The notes under the pieces: model-generated
Database searches by the model: none
Told to the model about the DNA's origin: nothing
The model's input: only the letters and a program-made list of their open reading frames with translations
Made by a program: the position numbers and the translations under genes
In this document: positions 1 to 4,914 of the stretch, piece after piece
Position numbering within the stretch: the stretch's first letter is position 1
Layout: every line of letters begins with the position of its first letter
Assembly: GCA_964649195.1 (NCBI GenBank)
Contig: CAZYPK010000166.1
Coordinates: 1-11,404 of the forward strand
Source of the DNA: JTS-RE9 sp964649195
Lineage (GTDB): Bacteria; Planctomycetota; Phycisphaerae; Phycisphaerales; Phycisphaeraceae
DNA length: 11,404 nucleotides
Direction of reading: 5' to 3'

Positions 1-71
1 AACACGCTGTTGCGGGTCCTGCAAGGGCCGTGAGGTCATATGCGATTGCCCTGGGCGATGATCGACCGTTC

Positions 72-100
72 TTGATGATGATGCGTTGACGGGATAAGAT
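72..100 (+). promoter_or_regulatory. Candidate sigma-70-type promoter for the PTS IIA gene
   Basis: TTGATG at 72-77 and TAAGAT at 95-100 are separated by 17 bases, the ideal spacing. Each hexamer matches the consensus at four of six positions. Transcription would start near 107, giving an untranslated leader of about 90 bases before the ATG at 197. This is a pattern match by eye only. The first 196 bases otherwise hold no gene I can support. Confidence 0.35.
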
Positions 101-196
101 GCCTTCTCACGCGGCGGGAAGTGTGCTTGTGTCACCCGCATGGCCTCATCGACCTGCCGTTCTCCATCAATTGCGATCCGTTTCGGAAGAAGTCCG

Positions 197-667
197 ATGC
201 GACTGACAGATATTCTCCAAGCCGACTGCGTGAAGGTGCCCCTCGATGCCACATCGAAGGAAGGGGCCATCTTCGAGCTTGTCGATCTGCTGGCGGATCG
301 CGTCGGCATCGAACAGCGCGATTCCCTCAAGAAAGCGGTCTGGGCACGCGAGACCACCCGCACCACCGGCATCGGCCACGGCGTGGGCATCCCTCATGGC
401 AAACTGGAAGGCGTCGGCAAACTCCGCATGGCCATCGGCAGGTGCGCACAGCCCATCGAATACGGCTCCATCGATCGCCGACCCGTCGATATGATCCTGC
501 TCCTGGTCAGCCCCATCGACCAGACCGGCCCGCACATCCAGGCCCTGGCCACCATCAGCCGAATGCTCACCGACGCCGCCTTCCGAAACGCCATTCGCGC
601 CGCCGTCTCGTCCGCCGATCTCTACCGCATCATCTGCGAACACGAGACCAGGGAAGTCGTCAGTTAG
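197..667 (+). CDS. PTS EIIA domain protein (PtsN / fructose-IIA family)
   Basis: A 156-residue cytoplasmic protein that fits a complete single-domain phosphotransferase IIA of the nitrogen/fructose type. These accept a phosphate from HPr or NPr on a histidine and either pass it to a sugar IIB domain or, in PtsN-like forms, signal by binding partner proteins. The key signature is GIGHGVGIPHGK at residues 58-69, with His67 as the predicted phosphorylated residue. The opening MRLTDIL and the late segment around the LL-VSP strand also fit the fold. The ATG at 197 is preferred over the in-frame ATG at 140 because GGAAG lies just upstream (about 185-189) and family homology begins here. No HPr, EI, IIB or IIC gene is beside it, so a regulatory role is more likely than sugar uptake. 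It converges on the PilZ gene. Family assignment is confident; substrate or partner is unknown. Confidence 0.9.
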   Translation: MRLTDILQADCVKVPLDATSKEGAIFELVDLLADRVGIEQRDSLKKAVWARETTRTTGIGHGVGIPHGKLEGVGKLRMAIGRCAQPIEYGSIDRRPVDMILLLVSPIDQTGPHIQALATISRMLTDAAFRNAIRAAVSSADLYRIICEHETREVVS

Positions 668-671
668 GTTT

Positions 672-840
672 CGGGGAAGCTATCAGCTATCAGCTTTCAG
701 CTTTCAGCTATCAGAGGTCGGAAGGAAGATTTTGAGGATTGCACCCCATGTCACTGTTGCCGAGCGGCAGGAGACTGAAAGCTGATAGCTGAAGGCTGAA
801 AGCTGAAAGCTGATGGCTGATAGCTGATAGCTATTCCCCG
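672..840. repeat. Giant hairpin of heptamer repeats between convergent genes
   Basis: The left arm (678-714) is a run of heptamers of the type TCAGCTA/TCAGCTT. The right arm (775-832) is the same heptamers on the opposite strand (CTGATAG/CTGAAAG), with extra units. The arms pair over about 37 bases with one mismatch near the outer end, and pairing extends outward through CGGGGAA (672-678) against TTCCCCG (834-840). The roughly 60-base centre (715-774) is unrelated sequence. The structure starts five bases after the PTS IIA stop and ends three bases before the PilZ stop, so it may act as a two-way transcription terminator. It could also be an inserted or slippage-expanded repeat. Confidence 0.85.
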
Positions 841-843
841 CCT

Positions 844-1371
844 TCACGTGTGATCCGCCGCATCCGGCGTCAGTTCATCATCCTTGGCCGCGGTGATCTC
901 CTCCGCCAGGCCGGGCAGCATCGATTCGAGGTCGATCGGTTCATCGAACGCCACGCCCACTTCGTGCACCGTCTTGGTCAGGTGCCGGCAACGGACGATC
1001 GAGCCGTTGATGCGGTAGCCTTGCTTGTTGGCGCTGATCAGCGTCAGCACCACCCGGGTCCCCGGATGCACATAGGCCCCGTGGAGAAAACCCAGCCCGC
1101 CGACGCTGATGTTCCGGCAGCGCACGATGATCTGCATCGGCGAGGAGAGGTCCTGCGACATCTGGCAGATCAGCTTCGCATCCTGATGGTAGGAAAACCG
1201 CTGCTGGCCCCGTCGATTCTTGTTGACGCCATGACGGCGCACCGGCGCCGCCGAGGCTCGCTCCATGTCCGCCATCAGTGACTGGTATTCCTTCTTGCTC
1301 ATCCGCACCGAGTCGAACAAACGCGGGGCATCATCCTGCAGCTTGCCGTTTTCCTTCTGCACGTGTTGCAC
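844..1371 (-). CDS. PilZ-domain protein (probable cyclic-di-GMP receptor)
   Basis: A 175-residue soluble protein with one PilZ domain after an N-terminal, partly charged extension of about 50 residues. PilZ domains bind cyclic di-GMP and pass the signal to motility, surface polysaccharide or other targets. Both ligand motifs are present: an RRxxxR-type arginine motif at residues 53-58 (R54 and R58 in RRGQQR) and N87-I-S89-V-G-G92, matching [D/N]xSxxG. The barrel continues through GTRVVLTLI and ends with VGVAFDEPID, typical of the fold. There is no signal peptide or membrane segment. The start is GTG at 1369-1371, supported by a perfect AGGAGG five bases upstream. It is encoded alone, convergent with the PTS IIA gene, and no diguanylate cyclase is nearby. 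Ligand binding is predicted from the motifs; the downstream target cannot be read from the sequence. Confidence 0.9.
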   Translation of the reverse strand: MQHVQKENGKLQDDAPRLFDSVRMSKKEYQSLMADMERASAAPVRRHGVNKNRRGQQRFSYHQDAKLICQMSQDLSSPMQIIVRCRNISVGGLGFLHGAYVHPGTRVVLTLISANKQGYRINGSIVRCRHLTKTVHEVGVAFDEPIDLESMLPGLAEEITAAKDDELTPDAADHT

Positions 1372-1376
1372 GAGAA

Positions 1377-1382
1377 CCTCCT
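1377..1382 (-). promoter_or_regulatory. Ribosome binding site that fixes the GTG start of the PilZ gene
   Basis: On the minus strand this reads AGGAGG, a full Shine-Dalgarno match, five bases before a GTG codon. No ATG with comparable spacing exists; the first in-frame ATG would be residue 24, which lies well inside the reading frame. Confidence 0.8.
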
Positions 1383-1548
1383 GACCCCCCGGCCCATCGA
1401 TTCCTGATCCCCCATATCACTGGAATCTCAATCAACAGGAACAAGTGGAAATGCCCGGTGCCACCTTCCCGATCAATCTCTTGGAATCATCGGCACATCT
1501 CGCAGACCTGGTGAGGATGGATAAGCTGTCTTTTCCACAATGCCCCTC
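1383..1548. other. Gene-free stretch upstream of PilZ, no feature recognised
   Basis: This is the left part of a 597-base region without a supported gene (1372-1968). Reading frames that cross it also run through the palindromic hairpins to the right and have no recognisable protein family. It should carry the PilZ promoter on the minus strand, but I found no convincing pair of promoter hexamers. Confidence 0.5.
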
Positions 1549-1587
1549 GCCCCGCCGATAACCAAGCTGAGTTCGGGATAGAGTGAG

Positions 1588-1608
1588 CCGCGACGTAACA
1601 CGTCGCGG
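1588..1608 (+). repeat. Palindromic hairpin repeat, copy 1 (GT/AC variant)
   Basis: A 9-bp perfect stem CCGCGACGT / ACGTCGCGG closes a three-base AAC loop. It is preceded by GAGTTCGGGATAGAGTGAG and followed by AGATGAAC, the flanks shared by the family. Confidence 0.9.
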
Positions 1609-1741
1609 AGATGAACGGAGAGATGGCGTGTTCGTCATGCGGAGGATCATGGGATGCGAAGACGACCGGGACATGGTTTGAGGCTGTACGCAACAGGGGG
1701 GTTTTGGCCACCCCTTCAACCTGAGTTCGGATAAGAGTGAG

Positions 1742-1762
1742 CCGCGACTCAACGAGTCGCGG
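1742..1762 (+). repeat. Palindromic hairpin repeat, copy 2 (TC/GA variant), centre of the block
   Basis: A 9-bp perfect stem CCGCGACTC / GAGTCGCGG closes an AAC loop. This copy has an outer 10-bp inverted repeat, CACCCCTTCA at 1709-1718 and TGAAGGGGTG at 1775-1784, giving a nested structure of 76 bases. Confidence 0.9.
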
Positions 1763-1886
1763 ACGTGAACAGCCTGAAGGGGTGCCGCACATGCCTGGCA
1801 CCGCAAGCCTCGAACACATTCGCGCGACACAGACGTTTGCACCCGTCATCCTTCGTAAAACGTACCACCCTTCTTTCCGTTCATCT

Positions 1887-1907
1887 CCGCGACTCGTTGA
1901 GTCGCGG
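1887..1907 (-). repeat. Palindromic hairpin repeat, copy 3, reverse orientation
   Basis: The minus strand reads the same TC/GA stem and AAC loop as copy 2, with GAATAAGAG before it and AGATGAACGGA after it. Its far end AACCCAGGTTC (1919-1929) is repeated in inverted form at 1983-1993, within the end of the neighbouring lipoprotein gene. Confidence 0.9.
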
Positions 1908-1968
1908 CTCTTATTCCGAACCCAGGTTCCAAAACATCGGGGCCATGATGGGGATTGAACACATGCCC

Positions 1969-2148
1969 TCAGCGGCCGGCGCGAACCTGGGTTGTCGCAC
2001 AGACGCCGCCCGTGGTGTGGGAACGCTCAGCGCAATGCCCATGACCGCCCGCGGTCCGCGCGCCGCCGCCCGATGAGGAACCGCAGCCCGCGAGCGTCAG
2101 ACTGATGGCCACGGCAAGCAGAAAACGATGGAGGATGTTGATCTTCAT
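1969..2148 (-). CDS. Small secreted lipoprotein, 59 residues, function unknown
   Basis: A short reading frame from ATG at 2146-2148 to TGA at 1969-1971. The N-terminus is a classic lipoprotein signal: basic start MKINILHR, a hydrophobic core FLLAVAISLT, then the lipobox L19-A20-G21-C22. After cleavage the mature chain of 38 residues begins at lipidated Cys22, is followed by a flexible Gly/Ser stretch (residues 23-29), and holds four histidines or cysteines close together (H36, H38, C39, H44) plus C50. Signal peptidase II would process it and anchor it to a membrane. No clear ribosome binding site is seen. The last codons contain an 11-base inverted match to the edge of the adjacent repeat block, so the C-terminus may have been altered by that element. 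It could be a truncated remnant of a longer lipoprotein. The lipobox is clear; function is not. Confidence 0.6.
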   Translation of the reverse strand: MKINILHRFLLAVAISLTLAGCGSSSGGGARTAGGHGHCAERSHTTGGVCATTQVRAGR

Positions 2149-2216
2149 AAGACAACCAAACGAAACGGCCGGTTCCGGTGCAAGGTCTGCCTTGGGTTAT
2201 CAGCCTGAGTTTCGGT

Positions 2217-2294
2217 GGGTGATGGCTGGGGCCGAGGCTCTGCGGGTGGGTGGCTGGGGCTGAAGCCGGCGGGTGGCTGGGGCTGAAGCTCTGC
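2217..2294. repeat. Three imperfect tandem copies of a 24-27 base GC-rich unit
   Basis: The copies span 2217-2243, 2244-2270 and 2271-2294. Each carries GGGT, then GGCTGGGGC followed by CGAGG or TGAAG, and ends with CTCTGC or CCGGC. They lie between the phosphoesterase gene and the lipoprotein gene, both of which read leftward. Open reading frames across them have only low-complexity translations. Confidence 0.75.
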
Positions 2295-2424
2295 GCAAGC
2301 CCCGGCCCAAGGGACCATCAGCGATCAGTTGCCTCACCTTGCTTTGTGCGCCTGGGCCGGGGCTTCGCGGACTCAGCCCCAACCACCCATCTCAACCCCA
2401 TCACCCGGCGCGGACTCAGCCCCA
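2295..2424. terminator. Inverted-repeat cluster after the phosphoesterase gene, possible terminator
   Basis: AAGCCCCGGCCCA (2297-2309) pairs perfectly with TGGGCCGGGGCTT (2353-2365), a 13-bp stem with a 43-base loop. A 16-base direct repeat beginning CGCGGACTCAG occurs at 2366-2381 and 2409-2424, and its TCAGCCCCA is the complement of TGGGGCTGA at 2255-2263 and 2278-2286. The cluster starts seven bases after the phosphoesterase stop on the minus strand. There is no U-tract, so a factor-independent terminator role is only possible. Confidence 0.55.
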
Positions 2425-2430
2425 CCCGGC

Positions 2431-3528
2431 TCATCGCGTCACATCGAGCGGCTTGGCGATTCGTTCATCGACCGTCGTGAAGTTCTCGCCCAGCAGGTGG
2501 GCGGCGGTGGCGGCGAATTGTCCCTGTGTTGCGGGGGTTTTTTCGCGGACGCCCAGTGCCGGGGTGTCCGGGCCGAGGATGGCGGTCCAGCCGAACTCGC
2601 TGGTGCGGGCCTTGTCGCCATGACTGGTCCAGTTGCCGGGGTTGTCGCCGCGGCCGTGGTCGGTGGTGATGATCAGCGAGGTCTTGTTGCGGTATTTCTC
2701 CTTGGACTGGAGCGTTTCCCATATTTCGCGGATGTACTGATCGCTGCTGTGGGCGGCGGACAGGTAACAGTCGTATCGCTTGTCGTGGGCCCAGTCATCG
2801 GTTTCGCCGAGGGCGATGTAAAGCACGCTGACGCGCTCATCGCGGATGGCGTCGATCGCCGGGAGAAAGCAGAACAGATCGAAGCAGACGCCGCTCCACA
2901 CCCGGGGCATGGCCGAGGCCATCGCGTTGATCATTCGCTGCCGCTCGTCTTTGGGCCTGGCGTAAGGCGGATCGAAGGCGCTGTTCACCGGGATGCCGCT
3001 GCGCTTGGCGTTGATGATGAAGGGGAAGACGTCCCAGCAGGTGTATGCCTCGACCTTGCCTTTGAAGCGTTCCTTCTCGTGGAGAAACTCGAGCACGGTC
3101 TTGTTCGCGTTGGGCTTCTTGTCGTTGGAGTCGATCTTCGGATCGGCAAACCCGGCGAGGATTTCGTTGTAACCGGGATAGGAGAAGTAGCGACGGTTGG
3201 TGATGAGCACGGGGCTTTCCTTCTCCCGGTCGCCGAACAACTGGCCTTGTTTGGCGATGGTGCCCCACATGAAAGGCATCAGGGCTTCGCGGCGCTCTTG
3301 AGGGGTTTCGCGCCAGAACCTTTTGGTGGTGTCGTTCAGATTCCGCACCCCGCCGAACTTGCCGTTCATCAGCGACTCATCGGCGCCGCCGAACAGTTCC
3401 TGCGTCCGCAGGCCGTCGAGGGTGATCATCACCAGGTGTTCCGTTTTTCGCCTGTCCTGCGCCTGGGCCGAAGTCGAAGAGATCATCCATGCGCAGAACA
3501 CCACCAGCGTCAATGAGAAGGATTTCAT
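2431..3528 (-). CDS. Secreted alkaline-phosphatase-superfamily phosphoesterase or sulfatase-like hydrolase
   Basis: A 365-residue protein with a Sec signal peptide: MKSF, a hydrophobic core through about residue 17, and a probable cleavage after SAQAQ near residue 24. The mature part has the metal-site pattern of the alkaline phosphatase superfamily. MITLDG places the first ligand at D38. FSYPGYNEILAG at 115-126 sits where the nucleophile belongs, with S116 the likely residue. GETDDWAH at 241-248 supplies D244 or D245 and H248. TTDHGRG at 288-294 supplies D290 and H291, and SHG supplies H303. These enzymes use two metal ions, often zinc, to hydrolyse phosphate or sulfate esters outside the cytoplasm. 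The ATG at 3528 is supported by GGAG about eight bases upstream. The substrate cannot be told: phosphomonoester, phosphodiester and sulfate esters all fit. It appears to be transcribed alone. Confidence 0.82.
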   Translation of the reverse strand: MKSFSLTLVVFCAWMISSTSAQAQDRRKTEHLVMITLDGLRTQELFGGADESLMNGKFGGVRNLNDTTKRFWRETPQERREALMPFMWGTIAKQGQLFGDREKESPVLITNRRYFSYPGYNEILAGFADPKIDSNDKKPNANKTVLEFLHEKERFKGKVEAYTCWDVFPFIINAKRSGIPVNSAFDPPYARPKDERQRMINAMASAMPRVWSGVCFDLFCFLPAIDAIRDERVSVLYIALGETDDWAHDKRYDCYLSAAHSSDQYIREIWETLQSKEKYRNKTSLIITTDHGRGDNPGNWTSHGDKARTSEFGWTAILGPDTPALGVREKTPATQGQFAATAAHLLGENFTTVDERIAKPLDVTR

Positions 3529-3560
3529 GATGCCACTCCGTTTGGATTGCGATGCGGGTT

Positions 3561-3798
3561 CCCGTGACGGTCAGGGCCGTTTCATTCTCCGTCCCATCAC
3601 CGGAAGCAAAAGCTCCAAATCACAAATTCCAAATCTCAAACAAACTCGAAAGCGAGCCGAAGCGGGCAAAACCGATCAGAATCCGGATTTTGCTTGACGG
3701 CGTTTTTTGTTCTTGGAGCTTGTTTGGCGTTTGAGATTTGTCATTTGGAGCTTCCGGCAGAATGAGTGTCGAGCATTAAACGGCCCTGCCGTGACGGT
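3561..3798. repeat. Long imperfect inverted repeat with AT-rich core arms
   Basis: Four matched segments occur in mirrored order: CAGGGCCGTTT (3572-3582) with AAACGGCCCTG (3778-3788); CCGGAAGC (3600-3607) with GCTTCCGG (3750-3757); AGCTCCAAAT (3611-3620) with ATTTGGAGCT (3743-3752); AAATCTCAAAC (3631-3641) with GTTTGAGATTT (3729-3739). The inner arms are AT-rich, unlike the surrounding genes. The right arm ends one base before the oxidoreductase stop codon. It lies between two leftward genes, so it could end oxidoreductase transcription and hold the phosphoesterase promoter near its left edge. Confidence 0.8.
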
Positions 3799-4785
3799 CT
3801 ATTCCATCGGATAGCGCAGCCCCAGGCTGACACGGATCGAGTCGAGCGTCTTCATGATTGAAAGGGTCTCCTTCAATGGCATGAGGTCGCTTTGTTTTTT
3901 GCCGTTGCGCAGGCAGCGGACCACTTCATCAATCTGGTGGTTGTAGCCGGTGCCGCGATAGGGGGTCCGATGCACCCTCGGTTTCTTCCCGGGCCGCTCC
4001 ACCGTGATGCTCCGTCCGCGCCACCAGGGGGCATCGAGGCGGATGTTGCCCTCCGTGCCGTAGAGCGTGGCCTCCTGTTTGGTCTCGGTGCGGACGGCGG
4101 TGTGCAGCACGGAGAGCCGTCCCTTTTTGTGATGGAGGATCATGCCGGTCTGTTCATCGACCCCGGTGCGCGCCAGGTGGGCATCGGCGGTCACGCGGTC
4201 GGGCACGCCGAAGATCATCGAGGAAAGGGCCACCGGATAGACACCCACATCCAACAGCGCCCCGCCGCCGAGTTTGGGATCGAAGAGCCGGCCTTTGGGA
4301 TTGAAGTCCGTGCGGAAGCCGAAGTCGGCCTGAAGCAGGCGCGGCTCGCCGATGACACCCTGCTTGAGCAGTGCGCGAAGCGTGGCCATCGAAGGCAGAA
4401 AGCGCGACCACATCGCCTCCATCAGGAAGCGCCGGGTTCGCCTGGCCGTGTCGATCATCAGGCTCGCCTGCCCGGCGTTGATGGCGAACGGCTTCTCGCA
4501 CAGCACGTGCTTGCCGGCTTCGAGGCTGAGCATGGTGTTGTCGCAGTGCATCGGATGAGGGGTGGAAACGTAAACCGCATCCACCTGCGGATCATCCGCC
4601 AGCGACGCGTACGAGGCATGACGGCGGGCGATGTTGAAGCGATCCGCAAATCCATCCGCACCGGCCTTCGTCCGCGAACCGACGGCGACAATCTTCGCGC
4701 CCTTCACAAAGGAAATCGCCGAGGCAAACTCGCCTGCAATGCGCCCCGTACCCAGAATGCCCCAACGAATCGCTTGCTCAGCCAT
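3799..4785 (-). CDS. Gfo/Idh/MocA family NAD(P)-dependent oxidoreductase, dihydrodiol dehydrogenase-like
   Basis: A full-length 328-residue cytoplasmic dehydrogenase. The N-terminal Rossmann fold begins with GILGTGRIA (residues 9-17, a GxGxxA nucleotide loop), followed by the STPHPMH strand-loop and the family motif CEKPF (96-100), in which K98 is the catalytic lysine. The C-terminal substrate domain has EAMWSRFLP (123-131) and GGGALLDVGVYP (173-184), with D179 and Y183 at conserved positions. The EAMWSRF and GGGALLDVGVYP segments resemble dimeric dihydrodiol dehydrogenase and NADP-dependent D-xylose dehydrogenase more than inositol dehydrogenases. Sugar or polyol oxidation is the likely role, but the substrate is inferred. 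The ATG at 4785 has GAGGT upstream at good spacing. It is divergent from the protease gene with 129 bases between the starts and has no sugar-metabolism partner in the window. Confidence 0.9.
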   Translation of the reverse strand: MAEQAIRWGILGTGRIAGEFASAISFVKGAKIVAVGSRTKAGADGFADRFNIARRHASYASLADDPQVDAVYVSTPHPMHCDNTMLSLEAGKHVLCEKPFAINAGQASLMIDTARRTRRFLMEAMWSRFLPSMATLRALLKQGVIGEPRLLQADFGFRTDFNPKGRLFDPKLGGGALLDVGVYPVALSSMIFGVPDRVTADAHLARTGVDEQTGMILHHKKGRLSVLHTAVRTETKQEATLYGTEGNIRLDAPWWRGRSITVERPGKKPRVHRTPYRGTGYNHQIDEVVRCLRNGKKQSDLMPLKETLSIMKTLDSIRVSLGLRYPME

Positions 4786-4880
4786 GATGGAACCTCAGTG
4801 AATTGCGGCAAGAGCATAACGGAAAATCAAGGTGACAGAGCCATGTTCCCCGGCCCACCCACGAAAAGCATTCACTTCGC

Positions 4881-4886
4881 TATGAT
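4881..4886 (+). promoter_or_regulatory. Candidate -10 element for the protease gene
   Basis: TATGAT matches five of six bases of TATAAT. Transcription would start near 4893, leaving a leader of about 22 bases that includes the AAGGA ribosome binding site at 4904-4908. No good -35 element is seen 16-18 bases upstream, so this is tentative. The minus-strand promoter of the divergent oxidoreductase must also lie within 4786-4914. Confidence 0.35.
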
Positions 4887-4914
4887 TGCCGGTGTTTCGC
4901 CGAAAGGAATTTTC

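Larger units (their letters stand above)
1549..1943. repeat. Large imperfect palindromic repeat block with three hairpins
   Basis: The left half (1549 to about 1750) is an imperfect inverted copy of the right half (about 1754 to 1943), so the block is symmetrical about the loop of the middle hairpin at 1742-1762. Matching landmarks, read outward to inward, are GCCCCG (1549-1554) against CGGGGC (1938-1943), CTGAGTTCGG (from 1568 inward) against its diverged reverse form, outer hairpins at 1588-1608 and 1887-1907, GATGAACGGA beside each outer hairpin, GAGGCTG (1680-1686) against AAGCCTC (1805-1811), and CACCCCTTCA (1709-1718) against TGAAGGGGTG (1775-1784). A partial second copy ends the window. 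It resembles a composite REP/BIME or a non-autonomous mobile element; no transposase is included. Confidence 0.8.

Noticed and set aside
1..33. Possible last ten codons of an upstream gene ending in TGA at 31-33
   Set aside because: Too short to judge; other frames are equally open at the edge.
140..196. Upstream ATG for the PTS IIA gene
   Set aside because: The added 19 residues have no family similarity and no ribosome binding site; the ATG at 197 has one.
678..832. Possible CRISPR array
   Set aside because: Repeats are seven bases long, contiguous and without unique spacers of regular length; no cas gene is present.
1432..1958. Several open frames on both strands over the palindromic block (for example 1432-1842, 1487-1849, 1737-1958)
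   Set aside because: They run straight through the hairpins on both strands, contain the translated repeat (SRLVESRL-type words), and resemble no protein family. Openness comes from the GC-rich palindromes.
2329..3516. 395-residue plus-strand frame
   Set aside because: Antisense of the phosphoesterase, whose frame has a signal peptide and the metal-binding motifs.
3892..4914. In-frame leftward extension of the protease into an 831-residue frame
   Set aside because: The extension is the antisense shadow of the oxidoreductase gene. The true start at 4915 has a ribosome binding site and a signal peptide.
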